Made by a program: the position numbers and the translations under genes. This document shows, in pieces, positions 23,213-30,739 of a stretch of DNA of 33,006 bases. Position 1 is the stretch's first letter; every line of letters starts with the position of its first letter. Origin of the DNA: Qipengyuania algicida (GTDB lineage Bacteria; Pseudomonadota; Alphaproteobacteria; Sphingomonadales; Sphingomonadaceae); assembly GCF_009828025.1 (NCBI RefSeq), contig NZ_WTYA01000017.1, forward strand, positions 1 to 33,006. Direction: 5' to 3'. Under the pieces are notes generated by a model that saw only the letters and a program-made list of their open reading frames with translations, did not search any database and was not told the origin of the DNA.

Positions 23213-23272
23213 GTCCGCTTGTAGAGCGACCACCGAACGACGCGAGCGTCTGCAATGTTGGGGGAAGCAGTC
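23213..23272 (-). repeat. 60-bp intergenic repeat, copy R21b (reverse), tandem with R21a
   Basis: GTCCGCTTGTAGAGCGACC at the left and AATGTTGGGGGAAGCAGTC at the right, again exactly 60 bases. With R21a it forms a head-to-tail pair with no gene between. Confidence 0.75.
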
Positions 23273-23294
23273 ACCAGGAGAGTAAGGAGAGAGC

Positions 23295-23579
23295 ATGGGT
23301 ATCTTCGCACTATTTCTGCTGGCTGGGAGCGCTGGCGCCGCTTCAGAAGGTCCAACTCCTGCAGAGTTTGCCAAGGCGCTTTCCGAGCATGTCGGCGTGC
23401 ACGTCGAAGCTGATGACCTCCATCGCCTGTCCTGCAAGGGCTTTGGAGCTGACGAACCGACCGAGGCCGAATGTCGCTGGCTGCAGCGAGTCCGTGGCAA
23501 GTGGAAACGCTATTCAACTTATGTCGCCGTTGACGATAGAGGCTGGCATTTGATCGACGAGCCCAACACCGAGCACTGA
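23295..23579 (+). CDS. small secreted protein of unknown function
   Basis: A 94-residue product beginning with a signal peptide (MGIFALFLLAGSAGAA). The mature part has two cysteines (LSCKGFG and AECRWL) and a Trp-rich C terminus. AAGGAGAG sits five bases before the ATG, a strong ribosome-binding site. It is predicted to be periplasmic. It lies between R21b and R22 and reads against the repeat orientation. No family is recognised. Confidence 0.75.
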   Translation: MGIFALFLLAGSAGAASEGPTPAEFAKALSEHVGVHVEADDLHRLSCKGFGADEPTEAECRWLQRVRGKWKRYSTYVAVDDRGWHLIDEPNTEH

Positions 23580-23588
23580 CTCACTGAT

Positions 23589-23648
23589 GTCCGCAATGTT
23601 GTTGTGTCCTGACAGGCCGAAATGGCGGGCTTGTTGGGGTTAGCTGAC
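23589..23648 (-). repeat. 60-bp intergenic repeat, copy R22 (reverse)
   Basis: GTCCGCAATGTTGTTGTGTCC at the left, TTGTTGGGGTTAGCTGAC at the right, consensus core (ACAGGCCGAAATGGCGGGC). It abuts the 3' end of the following minus-strand gene. Confidence 0.85.
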
Positions 23649-23960
23649 CTAAGAGCGCGTCGGAGAATGTCGCTCGCAAATCCAAATCATGATCGCAATT
23701 CCCGCAAGCATAGGCACGGCAAAGATGCCTGACATGTCGCGGTCAATGAGGAAACAAGTGACGAGTGTGAGAGCTATTCCCACGAGCGTGACTGCGAATC
23801 CTTTCCAGTGGATGGGAAAGTAACTCCACAGGATGCGACTGAACCAAATCTCCCGACCAGCGTCATTGAATCTGCGACGACGCTCAATTTGAAGCCAATG
23901 AGGCTCGTCGGGTTTGTACGGAGGAAGGTTCATCAAGGCATTCTGAATTAGCGACGCCAT
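23649..23960 (-). CDS. small membrane protein of unknown function
   Basis: A 103-residue product with a soluble, basic N-terminal part (PPYKPDEPHWLQIERRRRF) and two predicted membrane segments, at about residues 53-72 (FAVTLVGIALTLVTCFLI) and 78-95. The ATG at 23960 begins at the edge of repeat R23; the ATG at 23933 is an equally good start. Its stop touches R22. It lies between R22 and R23 in the same sense as the repeats. No family is recognised. Confidence 0.6.
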   Translation of the reverse strand: MASLIQNALMNLPPYKPDEPHWLQIERRRRFNDAGREIWFSRILWSYFPIHWKGFAVTLVGIALTLVTCFLIDRDMSGIFAVPMLAGIAIMIWICERHSPTRS

Positions 23961-24020
23961 GACCGCAATGTTGTCGACAGCAGTCAGGCTGTTTTGTCTG
24001 CGATGTTGGGCGAAGCGGAT
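23961..24020 (-). repeat. 60-bp intergenic repeat, copy R23 (reverse)
   Basis: GACCGCAATGTTGTCGACAGC at the left, ATGTTGGGCGAAGCGGAT at the right, exactly 60 bases. The core is the alternative version (CAGTCAGGCTG). A lone GCGGAC at 24187-24192, 54 bases before the next plus-strand gene, may be the trace of one more copy in the forward sense. Confidence 0.75.
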
Positions 24021-24245
24021 GGTCAGCACTGGGCCGACCTAAGGCGGCAGTCGACGTTCACTTGCAACAAGGCAACCGGCAGCATCAGCGTGGTTCAAGT
24101 GTCAATGGTGGCGAAGCGAGCAAGTGTAACCGCATTGAACGCTCAACGCGTTGTGTGATAGCGATGCCCAGTTGGCTCACCAGCTAGCGGACATCATCTA
24201 CCGTCGCCGAGAGTCGGCTAAGACAGCGCAAATAGCGCCTCATTA

Positions 24246-24602
24246 ATGACCATAGATCAACGAGTATTGGCAACTGAGAAAGCACTCTTGTTGGTGGCGC
24301 TCGGATTTATCGAGGCATTGCGCAAGCGCGCAATTCATCAGGACGAGGCGTTTTACACGATCGGAATTCCTCAGATCGTCGAGCGAATGCAAGCCTTCGG
24401 GATTTCCCCGGAAATAGTGGATGTCATTGCGGAGTTGGACGAATATCAATATCTCTCCGAGAATTGCACCGAACAGGATTGGCAGGCTGAAATGGAGACT
24501 GCCGCCGAGCGATGCAGAATGTTGCTCGCGGCGATGCCGCTCCAGACCTTCGACCCGCCGAACGATTTTCGATGGATGCCGTGCCTGCGATTGCTCGACT
24601 AA
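24246..24602 (+). CDS. small cytosolic protein of unknown function
   Basis: A 118-residue acidic, helical protein (LLLVALGFIEALRKRAIHQDEAF, then IPQIVERMQAFGISPEIVDVIAELDEYQYLSE). It resembles small immunity-like or DUF proteins but I cannot name a family. The ATG at 24246 is the natural start. The minus-strand frame over the same bases is taken as a shadow because its composition is less protein-like. Confidence 0.65.
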   Translation: MTIDQRVLATEKALLLVALGFIEALRKRAIHQDEAFYTIGIPQIVERMQAFGISPEIVDVIAELDEYQYLSENCTEQDWQAEMETAAERCRMLLAAMPLQTFDPPNDFRWMPCLRLLD

Positions 24603-24756
24603 GAGCAATAGAGGACTTGGTGGGGTTGCAACGCGGATTTCAACGGGTTTGGATAACGCCTAATCTGGCACCTTTCCGACGCGACGGCATTTGAGCCGAT
24701 GAAGTAACTAGTCTGCGGCGTATGCAGGGAAGTTCTGCAGATGATAAGCAGAATAT

Positions 24757-24822
24757 CATTCCGACAAAAGCTGTAAGCAATTGATATTCCTAGAATGGAA
24801 CAAAGGGTGAAATGTCGGAATG
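24757..24822. repeat. 10-bp inverted repeat beside the tRNA fragment
   Basis: CATTCCGACA (24757-24766) and its exact reverse complement TGTCGGAATG (24813-24822), 46 bases apart and 27 bases before the tRNA 3' fragment. Integrase arm or accessory-factor sites often flank attachment sites, so a role in recombination is possible. Confidence 0.45.
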
Positions 24823-24848
24823 AGCTTTGAAAATATTGACATTTCTAT

Positions 24849-24895
24849 GGACTCTTAATCAGCGGGTCCTAGGTTCGAGCCCTAGTGCGTCCACC
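24849..24895 (+). repeat. 3' half of tRNA-Lys(CTT): attachment-site remnant
   Basis: From GACTCTTAATCAGC (anticodon loop with CTT) through the T arm (GGTTCGAGCC) to TGCGTCCACCA, this is a perfect-looking 3' half of an alphaproteobacterial tRNA-Lys. The bases before it cannot form the 5' half of the anticodon stem, D arm or acceptor stem, so it is not a working tRNA. A 3' tRNA fragment is the usual direct repeat left at one end of an integrated island. Confidence 0.85.
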
Positions 24896-25123
24896 ATTTT
24901 TCAAGAACTTACGGGTGATCGGGCGGCGCAACCATCCGTGTGGGTCCCAATGGGGTCACAGATTCAGCTACGTTACCGAAGGTGACGTCAGCGCAGCCAG
25001 TGCAAGCTAATGAATTGCTGTCAGGTATGCTGAGAATGGTCACGGGACTCGCTTGATATTGATGTTCATGATGATGTATCCAGATCATTGCAACATCTGC
25101 CGGGCCTACGTAGGCACGGCAAC
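24896..25123. other. intergenic stretch between the att scar and the hsd operon
   Basis: No gene is recognised. It must hold the promoter of the operon that begins at 25124, but I see no convincing boxes. Confidence 0.4.
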
Positions 25124-26536
25124 ATGTCTACTTTAGCGATATCGAAACGGATTTGGTCACTGTGTCATGTGCTGCGTGATGACGGCATAGTCTATCACAA
25201 GTATCTGTCAGAACTCACATATCTTTTGTTTTTGAAGGCCGCTTCCGAGACCGGCAAGGATGATCTCCTGCCGCAAGGATATCGTTGGGAGGATCTGACC
25301 TCGCAGGCTAGCCCCGGCATGCTTGGTTTCTACCGCAAGATGCTTACGAGTCTTGGCGAAGACGCTGACAAGGAAATTGTCCGGGAGATTTTTCGATTTC
25401 CGACCACGGTGTTTAATCATGAAGAGAATCTCCGTAAGGTCGTGGAGGGCATTGACGAGATCGATTGGCATGAAGCGATGTCTGATGGGCTTGGCGCCGT
25501 TTACGAAAGCCTCCTCCAGCGTAATGCATCTGAAGCCCGCTCAGGGGCGGGACAGTATTTTACCCCGCGTCCGCTAGTTGATGCGATGGTCCAGTTGTTG
25601 CAGCCGGATTTAGGCGAGACGATTCAAGATCCAGCTGCCGGTACAGCCGGATTTCTGATTTCAGCACAATCATACGTTTTCGAGCGACACGATAGCGCCG
25701 CCTATGCTCGCAATCCTCCCCACTTCCAAGCGGTCGAGATCGAAGGAGACACATACCGCCTGTGCCTCATGAACATGTTTTTGCATGGGATGCAGGGGAA
25801 AGTCATACATGGAGATGCGCTAACGCACGATGCGGAAGAGCTTACTTCACCCAACGTGATCATTGCCAACCCGCCTTTCGGCACCAGCGTTGGGGGAGCA
25901 AGAGCAAGACGAGACGACTTGCCTTTCAAAACATCGAACAAGCAGTTTATGTTCCTACAGCACATAGTACAGTCGTTGTCAGCCGGGGGGCGAGCCGCCG
26001 TTGTGCTACCGGACAACGTCCTGTTTGAGGAGAACGTCGGACGCGAAATTCGCACCTGGTTGATGGACCAGTGTGACTTGCACACTATTCTGCGTTTGCC
26101 GGTTGGAATTTTCTATGCGCAAGGTGTGAAAACCAACGTCCTCTTTTTCACAAAGATTAGCGAGGTTGCGACAAAGTCGACACAGAATGTCTGGGTTTAT
26201 GACTTGCGAGCGCAAATGCCGAGTTTCGGCAAAACCCGCCCGTTGACCGAACGAGATTTTGCTCCTTTCGTCAAAGCGTTCGGCCCTGACCCTCTGGGCG
26301 CAGGCAATCGGAAGGATGAGGGTGAGGAAGGCCGGTTCCGCAAGTTCACTCGCCAAGAGATCGCTGCGTGGGGCGACAACTTGGATATCAGCTGGCTTCG
26401 CAACGGAGAGGCCGATGGCGATCTCACGGAACTCGATGACATTGCGGTTGCCATCTTGAGCCACCTCCGTTCCGCGCTCGCCGAAATCGAGGCTGTGAAA
26501 GATGAGCTCGCAGACTTGAAGAGCGCCGAAGCATGA
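25124..26536 (+). CDS. hsdM: type I restriction-modification DNA methyltransferase, HsdM
   Basis: A 470-residue N6-adenine methyltransferase subunit. Residues 1-135 form the HsdM N-terminal helical domain. GQYFTPRP (143-150), DPAAGTAGF (169-177, the S-adenosylmethionine motif) and NPPF (249-252, catalytic) mark the methylase domain. It transfers a methyl group to adenine in a target set by HsdS. The ATG at 25124 is preferred to an in-frame start at 25088 because homologues begin here. It overlaps the next gene by four bases (ATGA). No HsdR is present in the window, so the usual restriction partner is missing. Confidence 0.95.
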   Translation: MSTLAISKRIWSLCHVLRDDGIVYHKYLSELTYLLFLKAASETGKDDLLPQGYRWEDLTSQASPGMLGFYRKMLTSLGEDADKEIVREIFRFPTTVFNHEENLRKVVEGIDEIDWHEAMSDGLGAVYESLLQRNASEARSGAGQYFTPRPLVDAMVQLLQPDLGETIQDPAAGTAGFLISAQSYVFERHDSAAYARNPPHFQAVEIEGDTYRLCLMNMFLHGMQGKVIHGDALTHDAEELTSPNVIIANPPFGTSVGGARARRDDLPFKTSNKQFMFLQHIVQSLSAGGRAAVVLPDNVLFEENVGREIRTWLMDQCDLHTILRLPVGIFYAQGVKTNVLFFTKISEVATKSTQNVWVYDLRAQMPSFGKTRPLTERDFAPFVKAFGPDPLGAGNRKDEGEEGRFRKFTRQEIAAWGDNLDISWLRNGEADGDLTELDDIAVAILSHLRSALAEIEAVKDELADLKSAEA

Positions 26537-27465
26537 GCCGTCAATCTCATCAGACTTTCGGGCGCACAATCCAGCTATTCCTGGTCGACGGAACACCTAA
26601 CGGTCTTCGCAAAGCCACCATCCATGGTTGGACGGGCCTAACGTTTGTTGCCACTGGAACCACTTTCGCAGCACTTACGTCACGGCCCGAGCTCGACCGT
26701 ACCGGCATTTACATCCTGTCAGGGCCTGACGCTGAAGCCGTGGGCGGAACGCGCTCCTATATTGGCTCGGCTAACAGTGTCCGAGAGCGCATCAAGCAGA
26801 GTGCTCAGCAGCGGGAATTTTGGGAAACCGCGATTGCTGTCACCACAAGCGATGATGACTTGTCCAAGGGGCATGTTGAGTATCTGGAAGCAAGGCTGAT
26901 CCAGATGGCGGCAGATGCCAATCGCGTCACTCTCGATAACGGCACAAACCCAGCTGGGCAGCGCCGACGCCTGCCTGAGGCCGACCAGGCGAATATGGAA
27001 CAGTTCCTCGCCAATCTGAAGATCATCCTGCCCGTGGTAGGATTAGATCTGCTTAAGCCGCAACCGCGCGCCGTGGCACAGGCGAGCACTCCAGTTGAAC
27101 AGCGCACTGCGCACGAAACTACTTTTGAAATTCGTCACAAGTCAGGCGTCAGCGCGGAAGCCGTTGAGGAGGATGGAGAGTTTGTCGTCCTCGAGGGCTC
27201 GCAGGCACTTATGGACACTGGCTATGTCCAGCAGAGCTACGGCACCCTTAAAGAGAATTTGGTCAAGCAGGGAATCCTGGTGCCTGGATCAGACGGCAAA
27301 CACGTTTTCGCCAAGCCCTACAGCTTCAACAGTCCATCTGCGGCCGCAGCCGTGGTTCTGGATCGCAACAGCAATGGCCGTACCGAATGGAAGGTGAAGG
27401 GGCAGAAGCGCACCTATCATGACTGGCAGCAGGCTCAGTCGGCCAGTCAGGAACGTTCTCTATGA
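26533..27465 (+). CDS. GIY-YIG nuclease with DUF4357 domain
   Basis: A 310-residue protein inserted between hsdM and hsdS. The GIY-YIG nuclease domain lies at about residues 55-135: GIY at 58-60, YIG at 76-78, the catalytic-type Arg84/86 (VRERI), and Glu118 (HVEYLEARLI), then Asn139. The C-terminal 60 residues match DUF4357 (AAAAVVLDRNSNG-TEWKV, then TYHDWQ), a domain often seen in restriction-linked proteins. It probably cuts DNA; whether it acts as the restriction nuclease of this system is inference. It overlaps hsdM and hsdS by four bases each. Confidence 0.9.
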   Translation: MSRQSHQTFGRTIQLFLVDGTPNGLRKATIHGWTGLTFVATGTTFAALTSRPELDRTGIYILSGPDAEAVGGTRSYIGSANSVRERIKQSAQQREFWETAIAVTTSDDDLSKGHVEYLEARLIQMAADANRVTLDNGTNPAGQRRRLPEADQANMEQFLANLKIILPVVGLDLLKPQPRAVAQASTPVEQRTAHETTFEIRHKSGVSAEAVEEDGEFVVLEGSQALMDTGYVQQSYGTLKENLVKQGILVPGSDGKHVFAKPYSFNSPSAAAAVVLDRNSNGRTEWKVKGQKRTYHDWQQAQSASQERSL

Positions 27466-29012
27466 CAGAGCTTCCGAAGAACTGGGTTATGGCAAACTTG
27501 GGCAACCTCGCGGATTTCGTAATGGGCCAAGCCCCTCCAGGATCAGCCAGCAACTCCGAGGGCGTTGGCACGCCCTTTGTGAAAGCGGGTGAATTTGGAT
27601 TAGATCGTCCAGTCATTCGCGAATGGACAACAAAGCCTCTTAAGATGGCTACTGCAGATGATGTCCTCATTTGCGTCGTTGGGGCAACTTCGGGAAAACT
27701 CAATCTGGGTGCCGATTGTGCGATAGGACGGAGTGTCGCTGCAATTCGCCCATCGAATGGCCTAGAACAATTATACCTCTATAATTTTCTGAAAACGAAG
27801 GTGGAAGAGCTTCGGGCAGGATCGACCGGCACTGCACAGGGCGTGATATCCAAGCAAATGCTCTCGGAGATCAACGTTCCTTTCGCCCCTCATGCCGAAC
27901 AGCGGCGGATTGTAGCAAAGGTAGATGGATTGACCGCCCGCACCGCCCGCACCCGAAAAGACCTCGACCGCATCCCCACCCTCATCGCTCGATACAAGGA
28001 ACGCCTACTTGAGTTGGCAACATTAGGCGAACTAACAGCCGAGTGGCGTCTTAAGAACGATCTACCAAATCCAAGGGTCAGCGAACTAGGTGATCTGGCG
28101 ACCGAACTCAAATATGGCTCTTCATCCAAGTCCCTTGGTGAAGGGAAGGTGCCCGTTTTGCGGATGGGCAACATCCAGGATGGTAAACTCGATTGGACAG
28201 ACTTGAAGTACACATCAGACGAGGGTGAGATAGAGAAGTTTCGCCTCGTGTCTGGGGATGTGCTCTTCAACCGCACCAATAGTCCTGAGCTTGTTGGCAA
28301 GACTGCACTGTACGACGGCGAACGCGAGGCCATCTACGCAGGCTATCTTATTCGGGTAAGATGCGGGCCTATGCTGATGCCCCAGTTTCTGACCTACTGC
28401 CTGAATAGCCCCTCGGGTCGAGCGTATAGTTGGGATGTAAAAACGGACGGCGTTAGCCAATCGAACATTAACGCCAAGAAGCTGGCTGCCTTCACATTCC
28501 CGCTTCCCTCTATGAAAGAACAAGCTGAGATTGTGCAGCTCATTGAAACTTCATTCACTTGGCTTGACCGACTCGCAGCCGATCACGCGGTCGCAAATCG
28601 ACTACTTCCCAAACTCGATGCCGCGATCCTCGGGAAAGCCTTTCGTGGCGACCTCGTCCCACAAGCTCCGAACGATGAACCGGCTAGCGTATTGCTCGAG
28701 CGCATCGAGGCAGAGCGCGCCGCTGCGCCGACGCAGAAACGGGTTCGCAAAACGAGAATTCCGACGGCGCCTAGGGAGATAAGAACGATGGCAAAAAATC
28801 TTCACGAAGCTCTAGCCGAAGCTGGGGGTTGGATCTCTGCCCAGGATGCATTTCAGCGCTGCGGGATCGGATCTGGCGCTTCAACGGAGGAAATTGAAGA
28901 GCTGTACGCGGAGCTTCGCAGTCTTGATAAAGATGGAAAGCTCGAGACAGAGGCAGTCAATGACAAGCATGGACGTAAGCTTCACGATCGCCTGCGTTTG
29001 AAGGCGGCCTAA
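27462..29012 (+). CDS. hsdS: type I restriction-modification specificity subunit, HsdS
   Basis: A 516-residue subunit with two target-recognition domains, at about 1-150 and 205-370, each followed by a conserved helical spacer (PHAEQRRIVAKVDGLT and MKEQAEIVQLIETSF). The two half-sites define a bipartite recognition sequence. The C-terminal 100 residues, after a basic linker (KRVRKTRIP), look like a winged-helix-type domain that is unusual for HsdS. It overlaps the GIY-YIG gene by four bases and ends five bases before the ATPase gene. Confidence 0.93.
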   Translation: MTELPKNWVMANLGNLADFVMGQAPPGSASNSEGVGTPFVKAGEFGLDRPVIREWTTKPLKMATADDVLICVVGATSGKLNLGADCAIGRSVAAIRPSNGLEQLYLYNFLKTKVEELRAGSTGTAQGVISKQMLSEINVPFAPHAEQRRIVAKVDGLTARTARTRKDLDRIPTLIARYKERLLELATLGELTAEWRLKNDLPNPRVSELGDLATELKYGSSSKSLGEGKVPVLRMGNIQDGKLDWTDLKYTSDEGEIEKFRLVSGDVLFNRTNSPELVGKTALYDGEREAIYAGYLIRVRCGPMLMPQFLTYCLNSPSGRAYSWDVKTDGVSQSNINAKKLAAFTFPLPSMKEQAEIVQLIETSFTWLDRLAADHAVANRLLPKLDAAILGKAFRGDLVPQAPNDEPASVLLERIEAERAAAPTQKRVRKTRIPTAPREIRTMAKNLHEALAEAGGWISAQDAFQRCGIGSGASTEEIEELYAELRSLDKDGKLETEAVNDKHGRKLHDRLRLKAA

Positions 29013-29017
29013 CGCCC

Positions 29018-30739
29018 ATGCGCTTGGACAAGATCACTATCGGGAGTCCCAAGGATAGCCCAACCCACAGGTTCAAGAACCTGAAAGATGTTACGATCGA
29101 TTTTGATCAGGACCACTGGATTACTGTTGTGATCGGTTGGAACGGGACAGGGAAATCCAATGTCCTTGAAGCACTGACCGTCATTTTTCGCGATCTGATC
29201 CAAGGTAAACGCAAGCCAAGCTTCGCATATGATCTGACGTATCGAATGGGCAGCGGTGAAGACACTCTGTACTTCAATATAAACGCAGATCCTGACCGCG
29301 CTCAGGAAGCACTTGTTATTCATGCTGCTACCGAAGGCGAAGCGAGAGGCGACGGGACGCTTACGCCTTTCATAGAGGGTAAGCCCGAAACTTCAGCGCT
29401 GAGAGGCAAAAAACTCTCTCTCAAGGCATTCTTTGACGAGCCAGCCAAACACCTGCCCCACTATGTCTTCGCCTACTATTCGGGCGAGAGCGAGAGGCTA
29501 TACGAGGTGTTCAAGCCATATCTAGAAGGCTTCGATAGGCAGCTTCGCCAAGGCAAGGATCCTGGGTTGAAGCGTCTGTTCTACGCCTTGCCTGTTCATA
29601 GCCAGTTTGTCCTCTTGGCATTCTTGATACAGCAATCTGGCGATGTACGCGACTTCTTGGCCGACCATCTGGGCATCGATCCGGACGAAGGCATCGAATC
29701 GGTTCTCTTCGTGCTTCGACAACCTCCTTGGAAATCGAATGAGGGAGACCCGCGATTTTGGAATGCGAAGGGCGTCGTCGCTGATTTCCTAAGTCGCCTC
29801 CAAGATATCGCTCTTGCTCCTATCGAAACCAGCAGAAGCGTTCCAGTTTCCCTTTGGAACAATAAGAAGCTCGAGTTCAAATATCTGTTTGTGAAAGATA
29901 TCGCGTCGCTGAAGCAGCTGGTCGGAAAGCAAAGACCTGCCGAATTCTTTCGCGATTTGGAAAGCACCCATGTTTCTCAACTGATTGAAGAAGTTCGCAT
30001 TAAAGTGCGGCTCAAGAAGAATGACGGGACTGTCACCTTCCGCGAATTAAGCGAAGGAGAGCAGCAGCTTTTCACTGTTCTCGGCCTTCTCAGGTTCACT
30101 GCAGAAAGAGAAAGCCTATTCCTCCTTGACGAGCCTGACACGCATCTCAATCCACGATGGGCGATTGACTATCTCACTTATTTGCGGAGGTTCGCCGGCG
30201 AAGATAGCGGTGAGCGCGAGGACAGCCATATTCTCCTGACCACTCACAACCCTCTTGCGATCGCCGAGTTGGTAAAAGAACAGGTGCAAATTTTGCAGCT
30301 GTCCACTGATGAAAACAAAAATCAAATCGTCGCTGTCCACCCAGAACTCGATCCACGCGGACAAGGATATGCTGCTATTGTGATGAGCGACATGTTCGGA
30401 ATTGCTTCCACGCTTGATAATGCAACGCACCTCCTTCTGGAAAAGCAAAGGGCCTATGCAGGAAAGGAGAACCTTTCTCGCGAAGAGCTAGCGCAACTTT
30501 CTGAATTGAACACCAAGCTTGAGCGCCTAGGATTTCGCTTTTTTCATCCCAACGAAGAATACTCTCGCTACCTCAGGCTGCGAGGTGCAGCGCTGCGAGA
30601 AAAATTTGAAACAGATGACCCGGAGAAATTAGCTTCCGCTTCTGCATCAATGGAAAACAACGAGCGGGAGAAATTGGCCAAACGGCTGATCAAGGAGCTG
30701 CTTTCCGAGCAGGCTGAAGAGGAAACAAGCGGGAATTGA
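29018..30739 (+). CDS. restriction-associated AAA ATPase (Septu PtuA-like)
   Basis: A 573-residue ABC-type ATPase. Walker A is GWNGTGKS (40-47), the ABC signature LSEGEQQ (344-350), and Walker B LFLLDEPDTHL (367-377), followed by the switch His in TTHNP. This is the layout of the ATPases found with restriction genes and in Septu (PtuA) and related defence systems. Such proteins hold and activate a nuclease partner. It starts five bases after hsdS and its stop overlaps the HNH gene start (TTGA), so the two are tightly linked. Confidence 0.92.
   Translation: MRLDKITIGSPKDSPTHRFKNLKDVTIDFDQDHWITVVIGWNGTGKSNVLEALTVIFRDLIQGKRKPSFAYDLTYRMGSGEDTLYFNINADPDRAQEALVIHAATEGEARGDGTLTPFIEGKPETSALRGKKLSLKAFFDEPAKHLPHYVFAYYSGESERLYEVFKPYLEGFDRQLRQGKDPGLKRLFYALPVHSQFVLLAFLIQQSGDVRDFLADHLGIDPDEGIESVLFVLRQPPWKSNEGDPRFWNAKGVVADFLSRLQDIALAPIETSRSVPVSLWNNKKLEFKYLFVKDIASLKQLVGKQRPAEFFRDLESTHVSQLIEEVRIKVRLKKNDGTVTFRELSEGEQQLFTVLGLLRFTAERESLFLLDEPDTHLNPRWAIDYLTYLRRFAGEDSGEREDSHILLTTHNPLAIAELVKEQVQILQLSTDENKNQIVAVHPELDPRGQGYAAIVMSDMFGIASTLDNATHLLLEKQRAYAGKENLSREELAQLSELNTKLERLGFRFFHPNEEYSRYLRLRGAALREKFETDDPEKLASASASMENNEREKLAKRLIKELLSEQAEEETSGN

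Noticed and set aside
171..24020. Integron attC sites
   Set aside because: The repeat tips do not give the paired RYYYAAC and GTTRRRY boxes at the two ends. CCCCAAC near the left resembles one box but no matching box stands at the other end, and no integron integrase is in the window.
171..24020. CRISPR array
   Set aside because: Repeats are separated by genes of varied length, not by short uniform spacers, and no cas gene is present.
24243..24608. Minus-strand gene opposite 24246-24602
   Set aside because: It overlaps a better-looking plus-strand gene over its whole length and lacks a recognisable start site or motif.
24849..24895. Functional tRNA-Lys gene
   Set aside because: Only the part from the anticodon loop to the CCA end is present; no 5' acceptor strand, D arm or 5' anticodon stem can be found upstream.
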